64,000 bases of DNA from Anaeromicrobium sp. (lineage in GTDB: Bacteria; Bacillota; Clostridia; Peptostreptococcales; Thermotaleaceae): the NCBI RefSeq assembly GCF_025210435.1, contig NZ_JAOART010000033.1, positions 1 through 64,000 of the forward strand, in the 5' to 3' direction. The notes under the pieces were generated by a model. It had not been told where the DNA came from. It worked only from the letters and a program-made list of their open reading frames with translations, and made no database searches. Both the position numbers and the translations under genes were made by a program. Shown here in pieces: positions 16,193-25,444 of this stretch. Numbering within the stretch: the stretch's first letter is position 1; the number at the start of each line of letters is the position of its first letter.

Positions 16193-17656
16193 ATGAGTAG
16201 CGATAAAAAGGCTAAGGAATTTAAGAAACCGACCTTTGGGTTGGCATTATGTGCACTAATGTCAGTAGTCATAAGTTTAATAGTATGTATAATGGTTTTC
16301 AAAACTGTTTCAATTCAGACAGGACTATTATTAGGAATTTTCTTTGTTACTTTAATTTCCAAAACTTTAGGTTATACATTTAATGACCTAATGAAGTTTA
16401 TAAGCCATAGTATTGGAGAATCCACATTTGGATTATGGTTTTTCTTTGCCATTGGAGCAATAGTAGCTTCATGGATGGCTGCGGGAACAGTGCCTGCAAT
16501 AATTTATTATGGTTTAGGTATCATTTCGCCAAAGGTTTTCCTACCAGCAGGATTACTTCTATGTAGTGTTACTGCTCTCTGTACAGGAACATCTTGGGGA
16601 ACTATCGGTACAGTAGGTATAGCATTAGTTGGTATTGGACAGGGTCTTGGAATACCTCTTCCTATAACAGCGGCTATGGTAGTTTCAGGAGCTGCCTTTG
16701 GAGATAAAATGTCACCTGTTTCTGATACGCCAAACTTAACATCAATGACTTCAGGTGCGGACTTATACGAATCTATTAAAGCTATGATACAGACCATGTG
16801 GCCTGCATATGTAGTTTCACTAGTGGCATTTACCTTTTTAGGATTTAAATATGGTGGAGGACAAGGAAATCTTGCTATCATTGAAGAAACAAGAAATGTC
16901 TTAGAAGCCAACTTTAATTTACATCCAATTGTAATACTACCAATAGTAATTTTACTTATATTAAATATTAAAAAATTCCCATCTCTTCCAGCAATGACTG
17001 TAGCTGTTATTTCAGGATTATTAGTAGCTATTGTATTCCAAGGAATGAGCATTCCTACAGCATTAGAAACAATTAACTCAGGATTCTCTATAGAAACAGG
17101 ATCATCCTATGTTGACCCCATATTAAACCGTGGTGGAATTCAAAAAATGTTATGGACTTTCTCTGTTGCATTTATGGCCCTGTCTTTAGGAGGAATTCTA
17201 AACAAGGTTGGATATATGGATGCATTAATTTCTGGTCTTATAAAGAGAGCTAAAACAGTTGGTTCATTAAGTTTAATAGTTATGTTATCATCAATGCTAT
17301 CAACTGCTGCTTTTGGAGAAGCATATTTATCATTCATATTAAATGGTAACCTATTCAAAAAGGAATTCGATAAGAGAGGTTTAAATAGAGCTATGCTTGC
17401 TCGTCTAATAAGTGAGGGTGGTTTAATGATGACTCCTCTTATGCCTTGGACAACATTTGGAGCATTTGTTGCTACAACATTAGGGGCATCAGGATTTGAG
17501 TTTGCACCATATGCATTCTTAAATTACTTAAGTCCAGTAGTATCAGTGGCCATGTCTTACTTAGGAATAGCAGTAGTGTGGAATAATAAAAATAACAAGG
17601 GTGTAAGAAATTTCTCTGATGTGGATTTATCAGATGAACCAGAATTAGCACAATAA
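16193..17656 (+). CDS. NhaC-family sodium/proton (or sodium/organic acid) antiporter
   Basis: 487 residues with about eleven membrane segments. The family core G-T-S-W-G-T-I-G-T near residues 137-145 and G-D-K-M-S-P-V-S-D-T near 175 are clear, as is the repeated G-E-A-Y-L ... G-G-L-M-M-T-P-L-M-P-W in the second half. AAAGGAG lies upstream of the ATG. NhaC proteins exchange sodium for protons, or in some cases for malate/lactate. It is set first in the rightward block and is followed by a terminator, so it may be expressed more strongly than the genes downstream. A role in exporting the acid product or keeping sodium balance during amino-acid uptake fits. Confidence 0.88.
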   Translation: MSSDKKAKEFKKPTFGLALCALMSVVISLIVCIMVFKTVSIQTGLLLGIFFVTLISKTLGYTFNDLMKFISHSIGESTFGLWFFFAIGAIVASWMAAGTVPAIIYYGLGIISPKVFLPAGLLLCSVTALCTGTSWGTIGTVGIALVGIGQGLGIPLPITAAMVVSGAAFGDKMSPVSDTPNLTSMTSGADLYESIKAMIQTMWPAYVVSLVAFTFLGFKYGGGQGNLAIIEETRNVLEANFNLHPIVILPIVILLILNIKKFPSLPAMTVAVISGLLVAIVFQGMSIPTALETINSGFSIETGSSYVDPILNRGGIQKMLWTFSVAFMALSLGGILNKVGYMDALISGLIKRAKTVGSLSLIVMLSSMLSTAAFGEAYLSFILNGNLFKKEFDKRGLNRAMLARLISEGGLMMTPLMPWTTFGAFVATTLGASGFEFAPYAFLNYLSPVVSVAMSYLGIAVVWNNKNNKGVRNFSDVDLSDEPELAQ

Positions 17657-17673
17657 TAACATATTAAAAAAGC

Positions 17674-17735
17674 ATAAGCCCATTACTATATAAGGTAAAT
17701 CACTTTTTAATAATGGGTAGTGGGCTTATTTATTA
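17674..17735 (+). terminator. Terminator after the nhaC-like gene
   Basis: ATAAGCCCA (17674-17682) pairs with TGGGCTTAT (17721-17729) around a long AT-rich loop with an inner TTACTA/TAGT contact; T-rich tail. It is imperfect, so some read-through into the next gene is possible. Confidence 0.65.
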
Positions 17736-17765
17736 ATAAAAATAAATAGTTTAGAAGGTGAAGAT

Positions 17766-19001
17766 TTGAAAGTTATAATTATTGGTAATAGTGCCGCTGG
17801 GCTAGCTGCAGCAAAGACTTTCAGAAAATATGATAAAAATAGTGAGTTAACAATAATATCTAAAGAGGCAGGACTGGCTTATTCAAGGGTTTTACTTCCC
17901 TATGTTTTAAGGGGAAAAATAGAATATAACAACATCTTCATTAGAGACAAAGAGTATTATGCTGAAAATAATATTGTGTATATGGAAGATGAAGTTTTAG
18001 AAATTGATACATTAGATAAGACAGTAATTCTTAAAGGTGACAATAAAGTTTCCTATGATAAATTACTTATAGCCACAGGATCTTATGCAGTAGCTCCTCC
18101 TATTGAAGGAGTAAAGAGTGAAGGTGTATATCATATGTGGACAAAGGCTGATTTAGATAAGTTGATTCCATTATTTGATACAAAGAAAAAAGTCGCTGTA
18201 ATAGGGTCTGGATTTGTTGCACTTCAAGCTGCATGGGCAGCCAAATACAGAGGATTAGATGTAAATGTAATAGAGATAGCAAATAGAGTAATGCCTAGTG
18301 TATTAGACGTGGCGGGAGCTAATTTACTTACAGATAAAATAAAAGAAAGTGGTGTTAAGTTACATACTAACACTATAACACAGAAAATAGAAAAGTTAGA
18401 AGATGGAAGTTTTGTCCTTCATCTTAAAGATAAAGAACCGATTAAGGCAGATTTTATCATTGTAGGTACAGGAGTTCGTAGTAACCTAAGCTTTATAGAA
18501 GGTACAGGAATAGAACATGATAGAGCCATTTTTGTAAATGAAAATATGAAAACTAATATTGAAGATGTATACTCAGCAGGAGATGTGGCTGCAGGACCTA
18601 CAACTTTTGGAGATAAACATTTAACCCATGCCCTTTGGCCAACAGCTGTAGAAATGGGTGAAGTTGCAGGAGCTAATATGGCAGGAAAAAATATAAAATA
18701 TAGGGGAAGCTTAAATATGAATGTTACTCAAATGTATGATGTAACAGTTGCCTCTATGGGATTATTTAATGATGATCATATCCATAGTTCTTATGTGTTT
18801 GATATGAATGAGCACAAAGGCTATGTTAAAATATGCTATAAAAACGATTTAATAGTAGGAGCGTGCTTAGTAGGAAATTCAGAATCAGTAAAATTATTTG
18901 GAAAGCTTAGAACCATAATTAGAAAAAATATTAAGGCAGATTGTGTACCAGAGAAACTTGAAAATTACCTAGATATTAAAATATTTAGTAGCAGAGTATA
19001 G
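17766..19001 (+). CDS. FAD/NAD(P)-dependent oxidoreductase (NirB/NADH oxidase-like flavoprotein)
   Basis: 411 residues from a TTG start with AGAAGGTGA upstream. FAD-binding G-N-S-A-A-G-L-A-A-A lies at residues about 7-16, L-L-I-A-T-G-S near 100, the NAD-binding G-S-G-F-V-A-L-Q-A-A near 145 and Y-S-A-G-D-V near 275, in the order of the pyridine nucleotide-disulfide oxidoreductase family. No redox-active Cys pair is present at the usual site. It starts a three-gene set with an Fe-S protein and a molybdopterin enzyme, 14 and 13 bp apart, so it probably links NAD(P)H to that complex. Confidence 0.88.
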   Translation: MKVIIIGNSAAGLAAAKTFRKYDKNSELTIISKEAGLAYSRVLLPYVLRGKIEYNNIFIRDKEYYAENNIVYMEDEVLEIDTLDKTVILKGDNKVSYDKLLIATGSYAVAPPIEGVKSEGVYHMWTKADLDKLIPLFDTKKKVAVIGSGFVALQAAWAAKYRGLDVNVIEIANRVMPSVLDVAGANLLTDKIKESGVKLHTNTITQKIEKLEDGSFVLHLKDKEPIKADFIIVGTGVRSNLSFIEGTGIEHDRAIFVNENMKTNIEDVYSAGDVAAGPTTFGDKHLTHALWPTAVEMGEVAGANMAGKNIKYRGSLNMNVTQMYDVTVASMGLFNDDHIHSSYVFDMNEHKGYVKICYKNDLIVGACLVGNSESVKLFGKLRTIIRKNIKADCVPEKLENYLDIKIFSSRV

Positions 19002-19015
19002 ATGGAGGTTAGAAT

Positions 19016-19498
19016 ATGAAAGTTATAACCATGGACACCACAAAGTGCGTAGGTTGTAGAAATTGTGAGCTTGCATGTGCTTTTGCAAACTCTAAAGCTA
19101 CTTGTGAAAGAAAAGAATCTAAAATTAAAGTAAATCATTATATAGATGAACATGCTGTTATTCCTATGACATGTCTACACTGTGAAGAAGCCTGGTGTAT
19201 GAATGTATGTCCAGCAGCAGCAATTAGCAGGGAAGAAGAAACAGGAGCAGTTGTAATTGACAGTAGCAAATGTGCTGGATGTAAAATGTGCATATTAGCC
19301 TGTCCTTACGGAAATATACACTTTGATGAAGAAAAACTAGTAAGTACTAAGTGTAATTTATGTGATGGAAATCCAAGATGTGTTGGACACTGTGTAGCTG
19401 CGGCTCTTAACTATGAAGATATAGAAGAATATACTGAAAGAACTAGAAAAAAAATAGATATGAGAATTGCTGAGACGTTTAAACATTCATGTAAGTAA
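19016..19498 (+). CDS. Four-cluster ferredoxin-like electron transfer subunit (HycB/FdhB type)
   Basis: 160 residues with four Cys groups: C-V-G-C-R-N-C-E-L-A-C near residue 11, C-L-H-C-E-E-A-W-C-M-N-V-C-P near 53, C-A-G-C-K-M-C-I-L-A-C-P near 84, and C-N-L-C ... C-V-G-H-C near 113. This is the usual arrangement of [4Fe-4S] electron-transfer subunits of molybdopterin oxidoreductases. No membrane anchor is present. It sits between the flavoprotein and the molybdopterin catalytic subunit, and would carry electrons between them in the cytoplasm. Confidence 0.93.
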   Translation: MKVITMDTTKCVGCRNCELACAFANSKATCERKESKIKVNHYIDEHAVIPMTCLHCEEAWCMNVCPAAAISREEETGAVVIDSSKCAGCKMCILACPYGNIHFDEEKLVSTKCNLCDGNPRCVGHCVAAALNYEDIEEYTERTRKKIDMRIAETFKHSCK

Positions 19499-19511
19499 GG
19501 AGATGTTACTG

Positions 19512-21575
19512 ATGGGAGAAAAGAAGGTAGTCAAAACAACCTGTAGAATGTGCGGAACCCTATGTGGTATAGACGCACATATAGAAGATAACAAAGTTGT
19601 ACACATTGAAGGTAATAAAGATAGCGTTTTAAATAAGGGAAGAATATGTATTAAAGGAAGTTCAGCTGTTACATGGCTAAACCATCAAGATAGACTTATG
19701 AAGCCTTTGAAGAAAAATGAAAATGGCGAGTTTGAAGAAATTGAATTAGAACAAGCCATGGACGAAATAGCAGAGAAACTTCTTAATATTCAAAAGAAGT
19801 ATGGAGACAATGCTATAGGTGTTTGGAAGGGTGAAGGTATTGACTTTGCACAGCAAGAAGAGTTAGCAAGAAGATGGATCCATGCTGTAGGATCACCAAA
19901 CTATTTTTCAAACGATACTCAATGTTTTGCTAGTAGATACTTATCTTTCAATTTAGTATACGGTTGTTGGCCACAAGCTGATTATGAAAATTCAAAAATG
20001 ATAATCAACTGGGGTACTAATGCACCACTATCTCACTCATATTGGATGCAACAAATAAATATGGGTAGGGAAAAGGGAGCCACTTTAGTTGTAATAGATA
20101 CTAGATATACAGAAATTGCTAGACAAGCTGATATATTCATAAAGATAAAACCAGGTACTGACTCAGCATTAGCCTGGGGTATTATAAGAGAAATGATAAG
20201 AAGAGATGAAATCGATCATGAGTTTATAGAAAACTTCACAGTTGGTTTTCCTGAGCTTAAGGAATATGCACAAGAATTTACTTTCGAGAGGGTAGAGGAA
20301 ATCACAGGAGTTGAAGGTAAATACATCACAATGATGGTAGATGCCATAGCTAAGGCTAGACCTTGTGTTTCAAGTTGGGCAGGTACTGGACTCGAGCATC
20401 AATCAAATGGAGTTAACAGTATTAGGGCCGTAACTATGATTGATGCAATAGCAGGAGCTACAGATAGAAAAGGTGGAATGAAAACACCTTCTGGATTTGG
20501 AATGAGAGGCCTAACAATTTATGATGAAAAGCCCCTATTAGAATTAAAGCCCATTGGAGCAGAAAAATATCCAGTTTTATATGAAAGAAGACAAGAATGT
20601 CACACATTAATGCTAATGGATCAAATACTTAGCTCAAAGCCATATCCATTTAAGGGACTAGTTATGACAGCAGCAAACCCTGTTTTAACTAATGCTAATT
20701 CAAATAAGGTGGAAGCTGCATTATCAGAACTTGACTTATTAGTTGTAAAGGACTTATTTATGACTGAAACTGCTAAGTTTGCTGATTATATATTACCAGC
20801 AGCTTCTTATTTAGAAAGGGAAGAAGTATTTTGCAACTCAGCAAAGCAAGCTGCATTCATAACAGGAAAGCATATAGACAATGGACTTCAAACTGAATAT
20901 GAATTATTTAAAGGGCTTGCTGAAAGAATGAATGCAGGAGACTATTTCCCATGGAAGGATGACCATGAATTAACAGAATGGTTACTTGAACCTACAGGAT
21001 ATACAGTAGCTGATCTTAAGACTAATCCAAGTGGATTTATATTTGGTGAATATGAATATGAAAAACATATAAGAAAAGCTGCAAATGGAGAAAAACCATT
21101 TAATACTCCTACTGGAAAGGTAGAGTTATTCTCCCAATACCTGGTAGATAAAGGGATAGAAGGATTAGATGGAGTACCAGAATATCATGCACCTGCATAT
21201 GTGAAAAATAACGAAAAAGAATATCCATATCTTTTAATGACGGGTGCTAGAAAGCAAAAGTACTTCCATGGAAGATACAGAAATATACCTCAATTATATA
21301 AATCAGAGCCCCATGGAGCTTTAGAAATCCATCCAGAGGATGCAAAGGAATTAGGTGTAAAAAATGGAGATAGAGTAAGAGTTACATCTAGGATAGGTAG
21401 TGTAGATACTTATGTGGAAGTTGTACATAAAAAAGAAATATACAAAGGTGCTGTACAACATACCCACGGTTTTGTAAATGAAAACATTAACAGAGTAACT
21501 TACGATGATGTGACAGATTCTATTTCAGGTTTCCCAAGTTTAAAGGCAGTACAGGTGAAAATTGAGAAAATATAA
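19512..21575 (+). CDS. Molybdopterin (Mo/W) oxidoreductase, catalytic subunit
   Basis: About 687 residues. AAGGAG lies 9 nt before the ATG at 19512; the longer frame overlaps the Fe-S gene and is rejected. The N-terminal C-R-M-C-G-T-L-C ... G-R-I-C-I-K-G binds one [4Fe-4S] cluster. Molybdopterin-binding parts follow, with a Cys in N-D-T-Q-C-F-A-S-R where the metal ligand of the DMSO-reductase family is expected. The C-terminal cap has P-Y-L-L-M-T-G-A-R and the D-R-V-R-V-T-S-R domain. No Tat signal is seen, so it is cytoplasmic. Gene order with the flavoprotein and Fe-S protein resembles NAD-linked formate or aldehyde oxidising complexes, but the substrate is unknown. Confidence 0.9.
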   Translation: MGEKKVVKTTCRMCGTLCGIDAHIEDNKVVHIEGNKDSVLNKGRICIKGSSAVTWLNHQDRLMKPLKKNENGEFEEIELEQAMDEIAEKLLNIQKKYGDNAIGVWKGEGIDFAQQEELARRWIHAVGSPNYFSNDTQCFASRYLSFNLVYGCWPQADYENSKMIINWGTNAPLSHSYWMQQINMGREKGATLVVIDTRYTEIARQADIFIKIKPGTDSALAWGIIREMIRRDEIDHEFIENFTVGFPELKEYAQEFTFERVEEITGVEGKYITMMVDAIAKARPCVSSWAGTGLEHQSNGVNSIRAVTMIDAIAGATDRKGGMKTPSGFGMRGLTIYDEKPLLELKPIGAEKYPVLYERRQECHTLMLMDQILSSKPYPFKGLVMTAANPVLTNANSNKVEAALSELDLLVVKDLFMTETAKFADYILPAASYLEREEVFCNSAKQAAFITGKHIDNGLQTEYELFKGLAERMNAGDYFPWKDDHELTEWLLEPTGYTVADLKTNPSGFIFGEYEYEKHIRKAANGEKPFNTPTGKVELFSQYLVDKGIEGLDGVPEYHAPAYVKNNEKEYPYLLMTGARKQKYFHGRYRNIPQLYKSEPHGALEIHPEDAKELGVKNGDRVRVTSRIGSVDTYVEVVHKKEIYKGAVQHTHGFVNENINRVTYDDVTDSISGFPSLKAVQVKIEKI

Positions 21576-21630
21576 TACATTTTATATATTTTATTTTAAT
21601 ATAAATTAATATTAGAGATTAAGAGCTTAT

Positions 21631-21657
21631 TTTCACTAGAAAAAAATCTAGTGGAAA
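21631..21657. promoter_or_regulatory. Hairpin before the 2-oxoacid oxidoreductase genes
   Basis: TTTCACTAGA (21631-21640) and TCTAGTGGAAA (21647-21657) form a stem with one bulge and an A-rich loop. It lies in the 120-bp gap after the molybdopterin gene. It lacks a T tract, so it may process or stabilise the mRNA rather than end it. Confidence 0.4.
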
Positions 21658-21695
21658 CAAGCACTATTTTCCGGGAAATATGAAAGGAGAAACTT

Positions 21696-21893
21696 ATGAG
21701 TAAAGTTAAAATTAATGCCAATAGATGTAAAGAATGTGGCTTATGTGTAGTAAATTGTCCTAAAAAGGCAATAAAGTTTAGTGAGGAAATTAACAATTCA
21801 GGATATAAGCCTGTAGAAATTAATGATGAACTATGTATCGCCTGTGGAATTTGTTATGTAACATGTCCAGATGGCGTATATGAAATAGCATAA
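21696..21893 (+). CDS. 2-oxoacid:ferredoxin oxidoreductase, delta (ferredoxin) subunit
   Basis: 65 residues with two [4Fe-4S] motifs, C-K-E-C-G-L-C-V-V-N-C-P (near residue 10) and C-I-A-C-G-I-C-Y-V-T-C-P (near 48). AAAGGAG precedes the ATG. It is followed by alpha, beta and gamma subunit genes spaced 13, 1 and 0 bp apart, the delta-alpha-beta-gamma order seen in VOR/KOR-type enzymes. It passes electrons from the thiamine site to external ferredoxin. Confidence 0.93.
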   Translation: MSKVKINANRCKECGLCVVNCPKKAIKFSEEINNSGYKPVEINDELCIACGICYVTCPDGVYEIA

Positions 21894-21906
21894 GGGAGGA
21901 AGAGTC

Positions 21907-22968
21907 ATGGCAGAAATGTGGAAAGGTAACCATGCCATAGCTGAAGCAGCAGTTAGAGCAGGTTGTAAGTTTTACGCAGGATACCCTATAACACCATCAA
22001 CAGAGATTATGGAGTATCTTTCATATAGATTACCTGAGCTTGGAAGAGCTTTTGTACAAGCTGAGAGTGAAATCGCAGGTGTAAATATGATTATAGGGGG
22101 AGCAGCCTGTGGGTATAGATGTTTAACTGCTTCTTCAGGACCTGGAATCAGTTTAAAGCAAGAAGGTATGTCCGTACTTGCTGATGAAGAATTAGCAGCT
22201 GTAGTAATCAACGTAGTACGTTATGGAAACGGACTTGGAACACTATACTCAGCACAATGTGACTACCACAGAGAAACTAGAGGTGGAGGAAATGGTGACT
22301 ATAGAGTAATCGTTTTATGTCCAGCTAGTATTCAAGAAGCAGTAGAACATGTATTCTTAGCTTTTGATTTAGCAGAAAAATATAGAATAGTAACTATGAT
22401 TATGACTGAAGGTGCACTTGGTCAAATGATGGAGCCAGTAGAACTTCCAGACTTTATTGAGCCAAAGAGACAACCTTGGGCATTAGATGGACAATATAGC
22501 TATAAAAAGATTGGTATATTTGATAGAAATTCAATGACAGAAGCTGTTGAATTAAATGAAAAGCATGATTTAATTAAGGCTAATGAGCAAAGATGGGAAG
22601 ATGGAGGACTTGAAGATGCAGATTATGTATTTGTTTCCTATGGACTTCCAGGACAAAGTACAAAGGGTGCTGTTGAGCAATTGAGAAAAGAAGGACATAA
22701 AGTAGGATTTATAAGACCTATAACAGCTTGGCCTTTCCCAGAAAAAGCATTTGAAAAGATCAATAAGGATGTAAAGGGTGTTATAACTGTAGAAGCTAAT
22801 GCTACGGGACAGTTAATTGATGATGTGGCACTATTTACAAAGAAAGTAATAAATGACAAAAACGTACCAGCATATTGCTTACCATATGTTTATGGAATAC
22901 CTGCTATGAAAGATATAAAGAGTGATTTTATGAAAATAGTAGCTGGGGAAATAAAGGAGGTATATTAA
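21907..22968 (+). CDS. 2-oxoacid:ferredoxin oxidoreductase, alpha subunit (VOR/KOR type)
   Basis: 353 residues. The start M-A-E-M-W-K-G-N-H-A-I-A-E-A-A with G-Y-P-I-T-P-S-T-E, then Q-A-E-S-E-I-A-G-V-N-M and S-S-G-P-G-I-S-L-K-Q-E-G, are the pyrimidine-binding parts of alpha subunits, with R-G-G-G-N-G-D-Y-R further on. Together with the beta subunit it oxidatively decarboxylates a 2-oxoacid to acyl-CoA. The pairing with an aminotransferase and ptb-buk in the divergent operon favours a branched-chain or aromatic 2-oxoacid over 2-oxoglutarate, though sequence alone does not decide. Confidence 0.92.
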   Translation: MAEMWKGNHAIAEAAVRAGCKFYAGYPITPSTEIMEYLSYRLPELGRAFVQAESEIAGVNMIIGGAACGYRCLTASSGPGISLKQEGMSVLADEELAAVVINVVRYGNGLGTLYSAQCDYHRETRGGGNGDYRVIVLCPASIQEAVEHVFLAFDLAEKYRIVTMIMTEGALGQMMEPVELPDFIEPKRQPWALDGQYSYKKIGIFDRNSMTEAVELNEKHDLIKANEQRWEDGGLEDADYVFVSYGLPGQSTKGAVEQLRKEGHKVGFIRPITAWPFPEKAFEKINKDVKGVITVEANATGQLIDDVALFTKKVINDKNVPAYCLPYVYGIPAMKDIKSDFMKIVAGEIKEVY

Positions 22969-22969
22969 T

Positions 22970-23710
22970 ATGGCCATGAAGAGAAAGGTTCCTGAAATGA
23001 TTGACAAGCCTATGAACTTTTGCCCTGGCTGTGGTCACGGAATAGTAATCAGATTAATATGTGAAGTTTTAGAAGAAGTTGGGCAAGACAAGAATGTAAT
23101 ATTCCCAATTGGGGTAGGATGTTCTTCAAACCTTGGAGGAGGACTTACAGCTGATAGATTCCACTGCCCTCATGGTAGAGCATCTGCAGTTGCAACGGGA
23201 ATGAAAAGAGTATCTCCAGAAAATATTATAGTTTCATATCAAGGAGATGGAGATGCATACAGTATTGGTATAGCTGAAACTATCAATGCAGCTTATAGAA
23301 ATGAAAAAATTACAGTTATAACTGTTAATAATACAAACTTTGGTATGACTGGTGGACAAATGAGTTGGACTACTATGCCTAACCAAAAGACCACTACGTC
23401 TCAATTAGGAAGAGATTGTGAAGTGACAGGAGTTCCAATTAAGTTCCCAGAAATGGTAGCATCACAGTTTAATCCAGCATATGTGGCAAGGGGAAGTGTA
23501 CATACTCCTGGTGAAATCAACAAGTTAAAGAAATATATTAAAAATGCCATTGAAGCACAAGTAAATGGTGAGGGGTATTCCCTTGTGGAAGTATTATCAC
23601 CATGCCCAGTTAACTGGGGAATGTCTCCAATAAAGGCAATGGAAAGAATAGCAACAGATCTTGTTCCATATTATCCTCTTGGGGAACTTAAGCAAAGGGA
23701 GGCGAAATAG
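22970..23710 (+). CDS. 2-oxoacid:ferredoxin oxidoreductase, beta (TPP-binding) subunit
   Basis: 246 residues. It carries C-P-G-C-G-H-G near residue 18, G-V-G-C-S-S-N near 48, P-H-G-R-A-S-A-V-A-T-G and the thiamine diphosphate motif G-D-G-D ... N-N-T-N-F-G-M-T-G-G-Q. It begins 1 bp after the alpha stop and ends directly against the gamma start, so all four subunits are translated from one message. Confidence 0.94.
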   Translation: MAMKRKVPEMIDKPMNFCPGCGHGIVIRLICEVLEEVGQDKNVIFPIGVGCSSNLGGGLTADRFHCPHGRASAVATGMKRVSPENIIVSYQGDGDAYSIGIAETINAAYRNEKITVITVNNTNFGMTGGQMSWTTMPNQKTTTSQLGRDCEVTGVPIKFPEMVASQFNPAYVARGSVHTPGEINKLKKYIKNAIEAQVNGEGYSLVEVLSPCPVNWGMSPIKAMERIATDLVPYYPLGELKQREAK

Positions 23711-24247
23711 ATGAAGGAATTAGTATTTGCAGGTTTTGGAGGACAAGGGGTATTAACTTCAGGTCTTGTTATTGCAGATATAGCAGCAGCAAAGGATCTT
23801 AAGGTAACTTGGATGCCTTCCTATGGTTCAGCTATGAGAGGTGGTACAGCAAACTGTACTGTAAAGTATGGAGAAGGAGCAATCTATAATCCATCCTTAG
23901 AAGAACCAGATGTATTATTAGCCATGAATAATCCATCATATAGCATGTTTATTAACAAGGTAAAGCCTGGTGGAATAGTACTAATAAATAGTGAACTGGT
24001 AACATGTGACTTAGGAAATAGAGATGATATTACTATCTACAAAATTCCATGTAATTCAATAGCTAATGAATTAGGACATGGAAAGGGTGCTAATATAGTT
24101 ATGACAGGGGCTATTATAAAGGCCACAGGAAGCTTTACAAAGGAAGAAGCTATAGAGGCAATGAACAATATGTTTGCTAAAAAGGGTAAATCAAAATTTG
24201 CTGAAATAAATACTAAAGCATTTGAAGCTGGGTATGAAGCCATATAA
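23711..24247 (+). CDS. 2-oxoacid:ferredoxin oxidoreductase, gamma subunit
   Basis: 178 residues. It shows the subunit's G-F-G-G-Q-G-V-L-T-S-G start, S-Y-G-S-A-M-R-G-G-T-A-N-C and G-A-I-I-K-A-T-G near the end. It helps bind CoA. It is the last gene of the rightward block, followed by a strong terminator shared with the convergent splB. Confidence 0.94.
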   Translation: MKELVFAGFGGQGVLTSGLVIADIAAAKDLKVTWMPSYGSAMRGGTANCTVKYGEGAIYNPSLEEPDVLLAMNNPSYSMFINKVKPGGIVLINSELVTCDLGNRDDITIYKIPCNSIANELGHGKGANIVMTGAIIKATGSFTKEEAIEAMNNMFAKKGKSKFAEINTKAFEAGYEAI

Positions 24248-24258
24248 TGAATATTTCA

Positions 24259-24290
24259 GGGAGCTAGACATTTGTCTGGCTCCCTTTTTA
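24259..24290. terminator. Terminator between the oxidoreductase operon and splB
   Basis: GGGAGC-T-AGAC / GTCT-G-GCTCCC hairpin with a 4-nt loop and six Ts. Confidence 0.9.
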
Positions 24291-24306
24291 AAAAGGATTT
24301 GTATTT

Positions 24307-25317
24307 TTAGGTGAAATATTCAATTTCTCCATTTTCAAAGTTATCCTTAATAAGACCGATAATATATTCTTTCATTTCAGAACTTTCTTCCTTGGGATAT
24401 ACATGTTTAAATTTCCCATAGGGTCCCCACTTTAACATTCTTTTTTCTTCATTTAAGTCGAGTTCCGTATTAGGAAATCTAGTAAGTATCAATTCTTTGG
24501 CCGTGGCAGTGAACCTATGTTGAATAAGTTCAAAGGTAATTTTATCATTGTAGTTATCTAAGTGAGCCTTTAGTTTATGGACTAATTCTTTATAATCTTT
24601 TTTCCAATTATCATAAATCATTATGGGAGCAATGATAAAACCTAGGGGATAACCAGCACTTGCGATTTTTCTTGCCCCTTCTAATCTTTCTTCAAAGGTA
24701 CATGTGCCATGTTCGAATTTATTTATTACGTATTTAGTATTTATACTAAATCTAAATTTGGTATGGTTATTATGTTTTATATTTAAGAAAGAATCCACAT
24801 TATCATATTTTGTAATGATCCTAAGTCTGCCCTTTTCACTTTCTGCAAAAAATTCAATAGACCTTTTTAAATTTCCAGTTAAATGCTCAAGGGCCACAGG
24901 ATCTGTAATACTACCTGATTCAAAGGTAGTTATATTTGGAAGATTATTATCCATATGATTTTTTAGCACACTAAGTATTTCATCAATATTTACAAAGACC
25001 TTCATAAAGGGCTTTTCACCTTGAGTTGTTTGCAAATAGCAATACTCACAGTGTCCAGGGCAAGAACTAGATAATGAGAATTGATAGTCGGCAGAGGGTT
25101 TACAGGGCCTCAATTTTTTTTGTCCATTTATAGTAACATAAATGGTCTTCTTAGCTTTAGCGTAGTTCTCAACAGGTGTTTTACCATCAATAATAACCTT
25201 TCTAGATTTAATAATAGGTACATTGTAATTTTCTAGGTGTGCTAAAAGATTTTTTCCCACATGATATTTAAGAATTCTAGGATCTATGTAAGCAATATCT
25301 GGTATAAATAATTTCAT
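24307..25317 (-). CDS. splB: Spore photoproduct lyase
   Basis: About 336 residues. The radical-SAM cluster motif C-P-G-H-C-E-Y-C-Y-L-Q is near residue 88, and the surrounding blocks (P-S-A-D-Y-Q-F-S-L-S-S-S, E-S-G-S-I-T-D-P-V-A-L-E-H-L-T, R-F-S-I-N-T) match SplB. The enzyme reverts 5-thyminyl-5,6-dihydrothymine in germinating spore DNA using SAM. The ATG at 25317 has AGAGGTG upstream; the GTG three codons earlier overlaps that site. It stands alone. Its presence is good evidence that the host forms endospores. Confidence 0.93.
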   Translation of the reverse strand: MKLFIPDIAYIDPRILKYHVGKNLLAHLENYNVPIIKSRKVIIDGKTPVENYAKAKKTIYVTINGQKKLRPCKPSADYQFSLSSSCPGHCEYCYLQTTQGEKPFMKVFVNIDEILSVLKNHMDNNLPNITTFESGSITDPVALEHLTGNLKRSIEFFAESEKGRLRIITKYDNVDSFLNIKHNNHTKFRFSINTKYVINKFEHGTCTFEERLEGARKIASAGYPLGFIIAPIMIYDNWKKDYKELVHKLKAHLDNYNDKITFELIQHRFTATAKELILTRFPNTELDLNEEKRMLKWGPYGKFKHVYPKEESSEMKEYIIGLIKDNFENGEIEYFT

Positions 25318-25444
25318 AGAGTTCACCTCTTTAATAGGTTTTCCATTTACTTATAGTACTATATAGGTAACATATAGTATAAATCCCATAAATATTTTAA
25401 AAGAATATGTGGGCATAATAATCATAGAAATGGAGGTGATTATT

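Noticed and set aside
16507..17052. 181-codon minus-strand frame inside the nhaC-like gene
   Set aside because: Antisense shadow; rich in Pro and Ile as expected of a reversed membrane-protein gene; no ribosome binding site.
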